DNA of 64,000 nucleotides from Antitrichia curtipendula (GCA_951230915.1 OX579633.1:6670145-6734144); one strand, 5' to 3'; positions 36,550 through 48,040 are shown, numbered from the stretch's first letter. The notes: generated from the letters alone by a model not told the origin. Numbers and translations: made by a program.

Positions 36550-38920
36550 ATGGATGAACCGAGGGCTGTACCTTCATATATCAGAAATTCGCTGCCCTTC
36601 TTCGAGCCAACTACATCTTCGTTTGATGAAGCTAACATCCGGGCTGCAGTGGCTGAATTGCTAGTGTTTGGGTTCAATGGGATGTCTCTGAACAATCACG
36701 CAAGAAGACTGATTTCGATGGGTGAGGGCTTTAATCCTTTCCGTTTCTATCAGTGATTTCTCTTTCTGCTTGCTTCAATTTTTTCATCTTGTCTAAGGTA
36801 ATCACAACTAAAAGCAACTCGGCCCATACTTGCTATTATTAGCATCGTCAAATTTGTATTCTTGTTAGCAAATAAAGGACGATTCCAAAGAATGCGTTGT
36901 TTAAACACCATTTGCAGAAGTTTTGTAGGCAGATGGCCTGAAAACTGACACACTTTCTTATGTTAAGGTTTTGTATCTTCTCAAAAGCTCTGTGCAGGAT
37001 TTTGTCTCGTCACATTTTGGTATGTGTCTCAATTAGGTACCTCTACCTAATAATGAGTTTAAGTCGATTGTTTGTGGTGTAGGTGCAGGAGGAGTGATCC
37101 TTTTCAACAGAAACTTCAAGGACCCTGAGCAGGTCTTGCTTTCTACTTTTCAACCGATTTCGATTCAATTTTCTTGAGATGGTAATTGTTCCATTTGTGC
37201 ATGTTGTTTTTGTTTTTGTTTGAAGTGATTGAATTTTTTGCACTACAGGTTGCACGTTTGTGTGCCGATCTCAAAAGAGAAGCAGGTGACAGACCACTTT
37301 TGATAATGGTCGATCAAGAAGGGGGTTACGTTCAGCGTTTGGGGCCTCCGTTCACTGTCATACCCCATGCAAGAGTAGTTGGGGACACTGGTGATCCAGA
37401 GGCAGCTGGGGCAATAGCAAGTGTCATAGGGAAGGAGCTTCGAGCAGTCAATATCGACATGAATTTGGCACCAGTCTTGGATGTGGATACGAATACTGAC
37501 TTCACAGTCATTGGCAAGAGGTCATTTGCGAGAACACCGGCTTCCGTTGCTGACTTTGGGTGAGTATCTGACATTTTATCTCAGGGAAAGTATATTTAAC
37601 GCATTTCTGAATTGACATTGACATGTCTAAGCTTTTGAATCTACTGTTGTTTGCTTGTCTACATATCGGTTAGTAGCATACCGTGTTCATGTACAATTGC
37701 CAATTTCTGTTTTCTGTGTTTTGAGTAGGAGAGTTTTGTACTCTCGAGATAGGGAATGCCTTTCAGCACAGTTTAGCCAACATTCGCACATTCATTAATG
37801 AACCTTATTTTTTTCGCAATTCATACTCACGTCAACACTGACTAGTAGAATTCCCAACCCCAAGGTGTTCTACAGACCTGGCCATGTTAAACCCTGCCAA
37901 TTGTGATGCCATTTAAAATAGTTTCTTACATCAACCTTGACTAATGTGACACGACTGGTTTTCTAAAACACCTCTACTAGCTTCTTATGCTGTGCTTTTA
38001 TTGACTCTGGACCGAATGGAGGTGACTTTGTACCGACAGAAGTTACCTTGACGAAGTTTGAGTAGCTACCTTACTCCAAAGTGAACCAATTTTCTAAGGA
38101 TGGAGCCTCTTCTAGTGTAGTTTCTTGTATTCTGTTGTGTGCAGTGTGCGTGAGGCATCTTCCTTATTTGATTATCGATCAAGCTCTGAGGATGATTTTT
38201 GAATTGGATGTGTGCAGATACACTTTCATAAGATGCTTACAGCGTGAAGGTGTGGCTGCTTGTGCAAAGCATTACCCAGGACATGGAAGCACGTTGCTTG
38301 ATAGCCATGTGCACCTGCCCCTCCTGCCCCACAGCTTGACACAACTACTAGACATTGAGTTTCCTCCGTTCCAGAAGGCTGTGGATGCTGATGTGGCAGC
38401 CGTCATGGTGGCCCATATTGATGCGTCCTGCTTCAATGGACAGTCCGAATCGAAGCCTGCTACTATGTGCAAGGATGCAATAGACTACTTAAGAGACGCT
38501 CTTCTCTTCGAAGGAGTTGTAATTTCAGATTGTATGGAGTTGGGGGCTATAATTAAGGAGTATGCGATTGAAGAAGCGGCCACTCAGGCAGTTCTTGCTG
38601 GTGTGGACCTGGTGCTGGTATCACATACCCTGTCAAGGCAAATTGCAGTTGTGAACACGTTGGTTCAGGAGGTTTTATCAGGGCGAATTCCTTACGAACG
38701 GGTGATGGATGCTGGCAGTCGGGTTTCAACCCTCAAACAAACCTACGTGAGGCCCGTCTCGAAAGACGTGACTGAAGAGAGGTTCCGGGAATCGAAGTTA
38801 CAGCAGATTGGATGCAAAGAGCACCAAGATATAGTCGCCAATGTTATTCATCAGTCTGCTGTGGTAAGTGGCAGTCGATTTGTTCCGAATAAAAGGAAGT
38901 GGCGTTTGAATCTTTGGTAG
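36550..38920 (+). CDS. Family 3 glycoside hydrolase, NagZ-like beta-N-acetylhexosaminidase
   Basis: Four exons, 36550..36721, 37083..37132, 37249..37559 and 38218..38920, join in frame to a 411-residue protein. It covers one GH3 N-terminal TIM-barrel domain. Landmarks in order: GAGGVILFNRN (58-68), VDQEGGYVQRLGPP (about 95-108), KHYPGHG (195-201), DSH (206-208, the Asp-His dyad of NagZ enzymes) and VISDCMELGA with Asp282 as the likely nucleophile. NagZ enzymes cleave terminal beta-N-acetylglucosamine, in bacteria during cell-wall recycling; the plant substrate is unknown. No signal or transit peptide is visible, so cytosolic as modelled. An in-frame TAA at 36535 precedes the chosen ATG, but an upstream coding exon ending at 36070 is possible. 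The 3' end is uncertain: a strong donor (GTG/GTAAGT at 38861/38862) would remove the last 19 residues, and no downstream exon was found. Confidence 0.8.
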
Positions 38921-39351
38921 CCTCGTATTTGTACAATATTTAGAGAAGAAATCTTAGCTTTGTGAGCTGACAGAATGATCTTTCAGGCTAGTTGTACAGA
39001 TTTCAGGCTCTAGCTGATTCTTTGCAATGACCATTAGTAAGTGCTCCTTCTCTCTTGCTTCCTTAGAATCTTAGATGCTCTCAAACTCCGGGACATGTGG
39101 AGCTACCGAACTATGGGCTAAAGAGCTGACAGTAGTTGTCTGCAATGACTTAGCCTGAAAGTTGGTATTTTCTCGTTTTAAAGTGCTTTGCACTCTGGCA
39201 GGCATTTTGGGACTTAACCAAGGTGTTAATAAACAAGAGGGTTTAACTTTTGATCTACCAAGAAAAGAGTCTCTTGCAGGGTTGGTGAATTGCCAGTAAT
39301 CCACACATGAATCTGGAGCTCAGAATTATTTTTTGCCATCAGCTTTGCTTT
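38921..39351. other. 3' flank of the NagZ-like gene
   Basis: Probably 3' UTR and downstream DNA. I looked for a C-terminal GH3 domain exon after the 38862 donor and recognised none before the MITE at 39354. Confidence 0.45.
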
Positions 39352-39353
39352 TA

Positions 39354-39660
39354 AGGTATGTACACCCATATTCAACACTGTCCAAAATGGGACACCTACA
39401 TTTGGACCAAAGAGCGTCACAATAACCTACATGTTGATTACACAAGATGTATGCAATCAAAACATGAGAGTCCATGAGAGTCTAATGTTGGTTTTGATAC
39501 TTTGAAATTTTTAACTTATCCACACGTGTCCAAATAATGCATGCTAAAGCACGCTACATTCCTCATTCAATTGCCAATGACGTCCTACAAAAATAACTTA
39601 TGTTTAACAATAGTAACTATGTTCAAATGTAAGTAGTGATGATTATAAGTGCACACACCT
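39354..39660. mobile_element. TA-flanked MITE with AGGTA end (family J)
   Basis: TA at 39352-39353 and 39661-39662. Starts AGGTATGTACACCC and ends GTGCACACACCT. Its left end is shared with TIR1/AFB intron 1 at about 62605-62660 (ATGTACACCCA, TCAACACTG, GACACCTACATT). Confidence 0.65.
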
Positions 39661-39750
39661 TACATCGAGGTGTTAAAGAAAGCCTGTTGTAATTCTAAGG
39701 TTGGAGCATGCTCTGCCTTCAACTATGTACTATTTTTCTCTTCTTATGTA

Positions 39751-39997
39751 CTCCCTCTGTCCCGTAATGATTGTCCACTTTGAATGTCATGTTTTTTTAA
39801 GGTTGTTTTGAGTAGGTCAAAAAAACACTTCCATGGGGCTAGTTTTATTTAGGTTGCAATGAACACATGCAATGTTCTTCATTGATTCTAGTGATTTAAA
39901 ATTTGGAGCATTTCTTAGTTATGTTTTTTATAATATGGTCAATGAAATTAGTTCAAAAAAATATAAAAAAAATGTGGACATTTTGGGATGGAGAAAG
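39751..39997. mobile_element. Stowaway MITE, 247 bp
   Basis: TA at 39749-39750 and 39998-39999. Starts CTCCCTCTGTCCCGTAATGA and ends TTTTGGGATGGAGAAAG, with GTCCAC / GTGGAC continuing the inverted ends. Classic plant Stowaway terminus. Confidence 0.85.
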
Positions 39998-40150
39998 TAG
40001 TGTTTTGCCTTCACACGTTCAAGCTGAAATTAATGCGTATGACACAATCTTATGGTCTCTCAGATTGTCAAAATGTTGGAGAATCCAAGATGTCATTGGA
40101 ATGTCACTGGAAATGTTGCTCAACATTCTGGAGGCCGACTATTATGAATA

Positions 40151-40558
40151 AGGTAGTGTGCTGTAAAACTAGCCCTCCTTCAAATTGCCCCTATTATTAG
40201 CTGGAGAATAGAGACGAGGTGATCTTTAGATGGACCACTTTAGCAATTGAATGAATTGAGGAAAAATTGTTTTTCTATTGCAAGAGTCAATTATTGTCTT
40301 TGATTTCCACACATCTCTTTACAAGTTGCAAGTGGACAGATTTTGGGAGACCTATGGTTACAAGTAGATGCTTATGCCCCAAATCTTTGAAAATTTATCA
40401 ATAATTCAAAAATGCTTGGAAAAATACAAAACCATTTGTGTTAGGTTCCACATCTATTTTTCTTTCTCTGAAAAATGATCTAAAAATATTTTTGTCTACA
40501 GAAACCTATGAAAAAGGTGGACCAGACTTTAAATTGTCGCTTTTAGAGCATATTACCT
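40151..40558 (-). mobile_element. TA-MITE family B copy 1
   Basis: TA at 40149-40150 and 40559-40560. Ends AGGTAGTGTGCTGTAAAA and, as reverse complement, AGGTAATATGCTCTAAAA. Interior matches 49674-50095 (AAAATGCTTGGAAAAATACA; GTTAGGTTCC). Non-coding. Confidence 0.75.
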
Positions 40559-43177
40559 TACATGATTTCCAAATTTGATCAAAGAGTTGCATAATGGCCA
40601 GCTTAAAGCAACTAAACTGTGATACAAATAGGGGTGCAAACAAAATTCAAGTGAGCACCAGGGCTTTTAAATTTGGCGTTGCAGTGCCATTTTGCACTCA
40701 AAAATATCCCTTGGCGAACCTCCCATTCAAAAAAAGGGCCGAAATTTTCACAATTTCGCCGTAGATGCATTGGGGGTGATACCCGGGCAACCATACTTAC
40801 ACCAACTCCAGGGTTTTGGAGGGGGTCGATCGCCCGATATGTTCGGCCTTGGTGTCCTCCGTCGAACGGGTATCGCCCCGAAATCCTAAATTTTGCGCCA
40901 CCTGCAACTCACGCGTAGCCTGTACGCACATTCTTCACTGCTACAGCTCACCATGTTTTGGTGCCGTTACTCCTTCTTTCGCCACTCCGTGCCCTCCTTC
41001 AATGTTCTTCATTGCCATTCTGAGCGGCGAAGGCCTTGCCAATTATCGCCACTCCGCGCGCTTACAGGGACACCCTATTTGCCAGGATCATTGCGGGGAG
41101 TAGGCTGTACCAAAATGCTTCGAATGCATTTCTGTGCTCATCGGTGCAATTGTTGTCCATTATGTGTTGTTGTTGTCTGTGGTTTATTGCAGGAGTGGGG
41201 TAGCAGACGGAATGAATGCGGAGGCGCGATCATTTCTTGGGTGTGTGTTTTACTCCTCCCGCTTTTGTAAAACAGAAGTGTGTTGCCCGCATTTTGCTCA
41301 CAACTCGTTTTTAGTTGCTTGTTGTGTTTGAAGATTCACGCTGTAGGGTGGCTTGTCTTTCTCAATTACCCGTCATGGACTCGATTGACGATTGGAGTGA
41401 TGACTATTTGGTAAGGGAGGCAACTTTGGCGACGCATCTCAAGAAATCTATCAACAATGCTTGAGAGGCGTTGACAGCGGCTCGATGGGAAAAGAGGGTC
41501 CGTGTGATCACGGTGGAGACTACGCAAAGGAGGGCAACGGCGAAATCGACCTTGCAAACGTACTTTGCAAGCACACGCGGTTCATCAACAGGGCAACCTC
41601 TTTCCACGGTCTTAGACAGTCGATTCCCGAATGTTCCAGGAGCGGAGTCTGATGGTTTACCAAAGTACCTTTCCTCCAATTCGGCTGGACCATTACAATT
41701 CGGCAGTGACAAAACCGTGTCCGTTGACACCTCCACTGGTTCTGGGGACACTCGAATTCTGACGTCGAAGTCACTTGTCATTGCCCTCTCCGATTCGTTG
41801 GAGGATAATTGCGGTCTCAAAGAGGTTCATGACGCTACTGAGGTGGAAGACGAGGAAGTAGACTCCTCGCCGCACAAGAAGGGAGCAACTACTAAGGTGA
41901 AGGCCCAAAGTTCCAAAAGCGCAGCACAACAACGATATGATCGACACCGCAAATTCCAGACGGAGTGGGCCGCAAAGCTCCCGTGGGCTGAGGGAATCCT
42001 TTCTAGCGATGGGGTGTTGCACATGGTTAGGTGCACGGTTTGTAGCACCTTTGACCGCAAACCATGCATTTTGGCCCCTAAATCAGTCACGCTCTTTAAG
42101 CATGATGGGAAACGGACCGCAAAAAGGGACTTGCCTTTGCATGGCGTGAAGAAAGGTGAGCAGTATATCGCAAGCAAATGCAAACACCGCAACAACATGC
42201 GGCTGTATGCTGCCCGTGCGCCTTCTTCTATCTTGGAACAGGTTAACCATTGCACGACAGTGGAATCTCGTAGAAAACGAGTTCAATTTGCCACGATGTT
42301 TCAGGTCCTACAAAGTGGTCGTCCAATGGTTGAGTTTGAATCACGTTAGAGCTTGTACAAATTACTAGCTGTTCCAGACTTACCAAGTGCACATTGGTGT
42401 GACAACAATGGCTGGATAATGGCATCATACATGTACAAAATTGTAGTTCGGGAGATTCATAGACTTCTGGACAACGCAAATTTTGTAGCAATTACGGTGG
42501 ATGAGGCCACTGCTGTGGACACTGGCTCTTACCTCTCCGTGCATTGTTACATGGTTTGTGACTGGGTTCGGGTCCCTCTTCTCGTAGCCTTGCGGCGAGT
42601 CGATTGTGCTACAAATGCAGAAAATGTCACGAAACTGGTCGTCGAGGCCATGGCAACTGGCGGGGGATTGGATACAAAGAAGTTGGCTGAGAAAGTCATC
42701 AGTTTTGGGTGTGACGGCGCTTCTACTCTGCAAGGTTTGCGGTCAGGTGTCACGGTCCAACTCAGGGATCAGTTTGCTCCTTTCATTCATGGTGTGCATT
42801 GCGTTGCTCACAGGTGTAACTTGGCCTTTAAGGCTTTGGAGAGCTTGGGAATTTTTGCATCTATTGGTAAGGTGCTCCAAGTCACACATGCTTATTTCAA
42901 CAAAAGTCCGAAACGTTTAACTGGATTCAAGGCACTGGCAGAATTGTGTGACACCAAAGGACTGAAAATGCTCAAACGAGTTGAAACTCATTGAATCTCT
43001 TTCATCGAGCCTCTGCGGCGACTCCTCTCAGAATACCGCACACTGATATACACGATGACAGCAGATTTAGGTCAAAATGACAAGGCAGAGGTATATTTTT
43101 GCCCTTTCTGTCCAGTATGCTTCAACTTGTTCTTCCTGTGCTTGTTTGGAATTGCTGTGAATTTGATTTTAAAATCT

Positions 43178-43305
43178 TGTTCGTTTACTTGATGTGAACT
43201 TGCTTTGGACTTGTTGTGAAGTTGCTTTGGACTTGTGGACTTGCTGTGAGGTTGTTTTGTCTTGTTCCTTTGAATTTGCTTGAACTTGCTGTAAACTTGA
43301 GGATC
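43178..43305. repeat. Degenerate short-period repeat in transposase intron 1
   Basis: Repeated ACTTGCTTTGGACTTGTTGTGA-like units, with variants of ACTTGCT spaced roughly every 10-22 bases. Confidence 0.55.
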
Positions 43306-44250
43306 TTCCATGCTTTTAGTGTCTTCAGAGTTTTATTCCTGTGTTGGTGGTTTTCAGGCTTGCCTTGTTCTCCTTCTCGATCCGTACACTATGTTGGGGA
43401 TGTGTGCCTTGCTGCCTCTTCTTGATGCCATAGACAACCTTGTGAACTTTGCTCAGAAAAGAGATGTTTTCATCTACGATTTCATTGCAGCTGTGAAAAT
43501 TTGTCAGGCGTCTTTGCACACTATGTACGAGGATCCAGCTACTTCTTTCTCCACGGATGAGTTCTGGTCATTTAAGAACTTATTGGATTGCAGTCATGAA
43601 CAAATCCATATAAAATGGATCACAGACTTGAATGACGGCTCTGCCATCTTGTCTTTTGTGTGTCACAGGGAAAAGATTCACGCCGAGCACAATTCGGCTC
43701 CAGTGGATCGCAATGTTTGGGTTGACTTGGTGACTACAGTGAAAACTGAATGTACCGGTGAGTTTACTGAAAATGCTTTATCTTCTTTTCTCCCCCCTTG
43801 ATGTGGCCAATGCATCAATTTCTTTAAATCTTTGGTTGAAGTTCCGCCTTTGTTGTAGTTCCTTCATGTCTTTAAACTTGAAATTGCATGTTACTATTAG
43901 TTTACAAGTAAAAAAGTAGAGAATCCTTACCATGAGAAATGCATAGGCAATTGGAAGCTCAATTCGATGTTGTTGGACTTATGTGTCTTTGTTGTGATGG
44001 CATTGGCTTACCTTGCGTGCTTGTGTTGTCTTGGCAGGGGCTGCAACTAAGCTAATCCAGGAGCTGGACAGTCGCTTCCCTGCCCAAAATGTCATGAATG
44101 CATTGGGAATAATGTACCTACAGTTTTGGTGTGAGGGCAATGCCAATGCGCAGTTCGATGGGCACCTCCGAATTCTGATGGAAACGTATGGAAACGGGAA
44201 GGTTTTGGGTTCTGGATCCAGTAAAATCATGTTGCCTCCGCTGATAAATC

Positions 44251-44583
44251 CACTATAACAAAACATGGTAAAAAAAAACCGCACTCAAAATCGAGTGTGG
44301 TTCTTTTCGCCACGTTTTTGTGCAGACCCACTACGCGCGCAGTCAGCTTCTTTTGCAATTTTCCACTGCAATTTTTAGAATTTGAGAATATGTAATATAC
44401 CTTTGGAAAGGTCTTAAAAATACCTTTTCAACGGTATATCACACGCTTTCAAATTTCAAAAATTGCAGTGGGAAATTGCAAAAGAAGTTGACTGTCCACT
44501 ACGCACGCCTGCACAAAAACGTAGCAAAAAGAACCGCACTTGATTTTGAGTGCGGTTTTTTTTTACCATGTTTTGTTATAGTG
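44251..44583. mobile_element. CACTA-type foldback MITE inserted in the hAT transposase
   Basis: Both ends read CACTATAACAAAACATGG outward-in, continuing as a near-perfect inverted repeat of about 150 bp per arm (ACCGCACTCAAAATC, GTTTTTGTGCAG, TTCTTTTGCAATTT). The 3-bp direct repeat ATC flanks it at 44248-44250 and 44584-44586. The transposase frame resumes in phase after the duplicated ATC, which confirms the exact insertion. Non-coding; strong hairpin potential. Confidence 0.93.
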
Positions 44584-45046
44584 ATCGTAACCTCTTGATG
44601 TCACAACGTGGCTTATTTAAGACAGGCATGAAATCAAATGCTAGGGCAGCGACGCTTCCCCCCTTTGATGTGAATCTACTCACTAAAGTGTGGAGGGTGC
44701 TTGACGCCAACAACAGCCTCACCAAGAATTTCTCAGAATTCATCAAGTTGGCGGAGATTGCCGTGACACATGTGATCGGTTCAGTGGAGGATGAGAGGAC
44801 GTTCTCCTCCCTTGTGTTTCTCAAATCCAAGCTCAGAGCTACTCTAGTGGAGAATTTGGAAGTGGCAGTTGGAATGTATTCCCAAAAACTTTTCACACTT
44901 GAAAATTTTCCTTACCAAAAGGCGTTTGAAGAATGGTTCAGTGCAGGAGAGAGAGGTCGCTATTTGTTCCACGCTTAGCTTTTGCGGTGGTTCAATTTTG
45001 AGGATTGTGAATCCTAGCATGATTCATGGATGTAGCTTTGCAGTTT

Positions 45047-45215
45047 TGCCTTTGCAGGTCTTTGCAGCTTGGCAGAATAGATTTTCAGCTTTTTAAGTTT
45101 GCCTTTGTAGGTCTTTGCAGCTTGGCAGAATAGGTTTTCAGGTTTTTAGATTTTCAGATGCAAAACTGCTTTGAAGAAGGCCTTTGCAGCTTGGCAGAAC
45201 AGGTTTTCAGTTTTC
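45047..45215. repeat. Minisatellite in the hAT tail
   Basis: Three units containing CTTTGCAGCTTGGCAGAA followed by TAGGTTTTCAG or variants, spaced about 53 and 69 bp apart. Confidence 0.75.
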
Positions 45216-45546
45216 ACTGTCAATCTTTCAGTTTGTGAAACTCTGTTTGATTTAAAGACCTTGCAAAGGAACTTGATGTTGTGGGGTCCTTTTTCATTTG
45301 CAGGTTTGGCCCAGCTAGGGGCAACTACATTGCAATGAGCTCCCTAACCTAAACTCTTATTTTTGTTAAAGTTGTGATTTGTGAGCATGTTTACTGGCTT
45401 CTTTATATGTCACAGTGTAGGTTGTATATGCTTGTCTATATGTCACATTGTGGTATATAATCTTTGTTTGTGAACATGTGAATATGCTTGTTAACATGTG
45501 CATGTCTTCATGCATTTAAACTTGTGCTGATTTCAGCTTCCGTATG

Positions 45547-45705
45547 CAGATTCTTACTAAGGCATCGGAGACTCTGTGTTTGTGTGCAAGTTTTGTGAAC
45601 AGAAGTTATAGTTAGTCTTTCTTCCATCAGTTTGTGTGCACATTTTTACTAAGGCATCGGAGCGTGTGTGTTTGTGTGCAGGTCCCGTGTGTAGAAGTTC
45701 TAATT
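45547..45705. repeat. Tandem duplication in the hAT tail
   Basis: ACTAAGGCATCGGAG followed by GTGTTTGTGTGCA occurs twice, about 97 bp apart. Confidence 0.75.
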
Positions 45706-46091
45706 AGTTTTGTTTTCCTAAATCTTGGAAAGACTGGTTTTTGTCTTCATGCATTGAATTGAAACTTGTTTTCGCCATGTCAGCTTCTTCAACCAATACA
45801 ATGCACAAACATTTCGCCATTCATATTGTAAATGATTTGCCTTATTTGTCATGTTTGCACTAGATGGTCTTGCAATGTCGCCCTCTTAACACTCACTGAC
45901 ATTATCACGTCACCAGTGGATAGATTTAAAAAATCTGGTCATTGCCAGAGCATTCTCCATTTAAAGCTAAAGTGTCGCCAGTAGAATAAAACCACAGAAA
46001 TTATCATATCGCCAATAGCACTGTAGAGGCTCAAATCATTTCGCCTTTTAGGCGACCTCGTGAAACCCAAAATAAAAGCCCTGGTGAGCAC

Positions 46092-47511
46092 CCTTGGAGA
46101 AGGAATGCACATCGTTTTTGCATGCAAACTTGAAGCCATCATCATAAGTAGGAGATACTTAACCGCACAAAGAAGGTAAGGGTTGCTCACTCATTAAATG
46201 TTCTCTACAATCTTATCATACTATACATCATGATTGTTTTCACTTTTCATTCAAAAAAGAACATAATTTAAATTAAAATTCACTTGCAATTTAGAATAAG
46301 AATTTGAAAAAGGGGACAAATTAAAGGTCACATTCAATGACTAATGAATTTCAGAATTTTTTCATTGCCACTTTCAGTATTAGAAAAAGAAAATTCTCAC
46401 AATTGTTAATGAATTTGAATGAATTTGAATTCAAATTGGAGTCAACCAATTATGAATTTCCCCCACCAACAAAAACATTATTTTCAAGAATATATCATGT
46501 TTGGAATGCCCACCCCCTAATTGCTACAAATATCATCACACCTTAGATCACACTAATCAAGGTAGGTGCATCCAATTGGGTGTTTGAAACCTGAATAATC
46601 TTGAATATAAACCATGCATTCCTTTTAAAACAAAAGTTCACACACGTCAAGAAGCTCTCCTGATTTGTTACAACACTAATAAGAGATCCTAATTTTTTTT
46701 CAAATTTTCACCATAAAATGAATGCATGGTATAGGTTCACACCTCGTTAGGTTCAATAATCTCTTTGAATATAAACACCTAAGGTAGACGTGCCAATGAC
46801 CACACAAGCAAAATTCAAATCTTTTTCCACAATATTGTAGGAACTTAGAAGCTCTAAAATTTTGCACAACTATCAAACCTCATGTAGAGATTCATTTCCA
46901 AAATAAAGTATCTAGAAAGGTGTTTTTTTGAAAATTTGGTTGCAACTTAAAAGTAACAAGTTAAAAAATCTTTAAAAAATGGTTTACAGCCCTTCACTGC
47001 ACAGTGTGCGGTGCCTGTGCGGTAGGACGAAATCGCGTTCTATTGGGGTTCCCAAAGGTGATTGGATGAACGCACTTTTCGTTACGGATGAAAACAAATT
47101 TGAATGTTGTAGATGAAAAGGAAATAGGGTTTCCAAGGTGGCAGGGCAAATAGGTTTTGTTTTCGTTGCCATTTCAAGGTGGTTGTTTGCGTTTGTGATT
47201 TTGCTTTGTTGTTCGGGGACAAGATTGCTCTTTCAGTGCATTCTTTCTATGATTGAGGTGAGGATTTCAAAGTGTGGTTGCGAGTTGAAGAATTGAGCTT
47301 GTTGAACTGAATTGAGCTTGAAAGAACAGCTCCGAAAGCTCCATCTCTCAGATTGTTGTGTGGCGATGGCAATGGCCGTGGTCCCTCGTGTGACAATGCA
47401 AGGAGGAGGAGCAGCAGGGAGATTTGGCAACCTACAAAAGAGAAACCGTTGGGGTCATTTGGACTCTTCCGCCTCTAGGCCGCAATCGATCTTGTACTTG
47501 TTGCTATGGAA
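46092..47511. other. Intergenic DNA right of the hAT element
   Basis: Holds two direct copies of a short segment (46560-46620 and 46740-46800) sharing TTGAATATAAAC and AAGGTAG-type ends. 46985-47520 is richer in G+C without a recognised product. No gene seen. Confidence 0.45.
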
Positions 47512-48040
47512 TTAAACGTGGATGCCTGCTTGCCTGAAAGATTCATGTAAAAGATTGTAGAAGGCTGATGTTGTTTTCTTTGTAAACCTAAAAGCCCTTA
47601 AAACTTCCAACCCATCTGCACACCTTAAGCAGATCTCTGGATGCCTTTGCTTGAACAAGGCCCACCATTTAGCTCCTAGAACTCCTACTTGGAAATGATG
47701 TTTTCTTGGTGAATTTTCCAGGATGCTTTTGATAGTAAACTTTAGCATATTCAATGTAACACACAAGGCTACTTACTGCATAGAAAAGCACCATTGCACT
47801 AGTGCCAATTCTTCTTCTTGTGATAGGTAGGTTTGATGGCCTACTATTTTAGAAGTTGTCTTCCCTTTCTTCTAGTCATGAATGCTAGAGGATGGTATCC
47901 CATAATACTCTCCATCTTGCCTTGTTGACATCTTGTTAGTTGAAATTGCTTCAAGTGCTAGTTGCATGTCAACTTCTGACCACTAACACCTCTTTTTGTA
48001 TGTTTTTCTCTAGATTATTCTAGGTTGAGGTCTTGGATGA
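47512..48040 (-). pseudogene. pogo-type transposase N-terminus, decayed
   Basis: A single minus-strand frame runs through two DNA-binding modules. First, WSEVDMQLALEAISTNKM, STRQ and YGIPSSSIHD, a psq-type helix-turn-helix. Then QEEELALVQWCFSM and GVLGAKWWALFKQRHPE, the CENP-B-type helix-turn-helix. This order is characteristic of pogo/jerky-like members of the Tc1/mariner superfamily. Three in-frame stops interrupt it, and similarity ends near 47520 before any DDE catalytic domain, so this is a truncated relic. pogo elements duplicate TA, the same target as the many AGGTA-ended MITEs here, but no direct link can be shown. Confidence 0.75.

Larger units (their letters stand above)
41375..44978 (+). 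pseudogene. hAT-family transposase (zinc-finger 862-like), inactivated
   Basis: Three exons, 41375..43090, 43358..43757 and 44038..44978, have consistent phases and GT/AG borders. They would span 907 codons once the nested MITE is discounted. Parts in order: a basic low-complexity N-terminus; a zinc-binding module of Cys and His residues around 42026-42200 (CTVCSTFDRKPC, then CKHRNN); the RNase H-like catalytic region (VAITVDEATAVDTGS; FGCDGASTLQG; GVHCVAHRCNLAFKAL); and the C-terminal dimerisation region (SVEDERTFSSLVFLKSKLR). Breaks are in-frame stops TGA 41462, TAG 42347 and TGA 42992, plus the 333-bp MITE at 44251. All three stops can be explained by single G:C to A:T changes. Such proteins cut and join hAT ends; this copy cannot be functional. 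Confidence 0.92.
40659..46083 (+). mobile_element. Complete but dead hAT transposon, 5425 bp
   Basis: Perfect 8-bp target duplication GTGAGCAC at 40651-40658 and 46084-46091. Terminal inverted repeats CAGGGCTTTTAAATTTGG (left) and CAGGGCTTTTATTTTGGG (right, reverse complement). The centre holds a degenerate transposase gene; 40659-41374 is non-coding leader and 44979-46083 non-coding tail with minisatellites. Carries a nested CACTA-type MITE. The duplication is perfect, yet the gene has several disabling changes. Confidence 0.95.

Noticed and set aside
36287..36664. 125-codon frame overlapping exon 1 of the NagZ-like gene
   Set aside because: It overlaps the true exon in another frame and has no recognisable content.
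41471..42994. Two separate intact hAT proteins
   Set aside because: The two frames are the same reading frame broken by one TAG, and further stops and an insertion follow; this is one dead transposase, not two genes.
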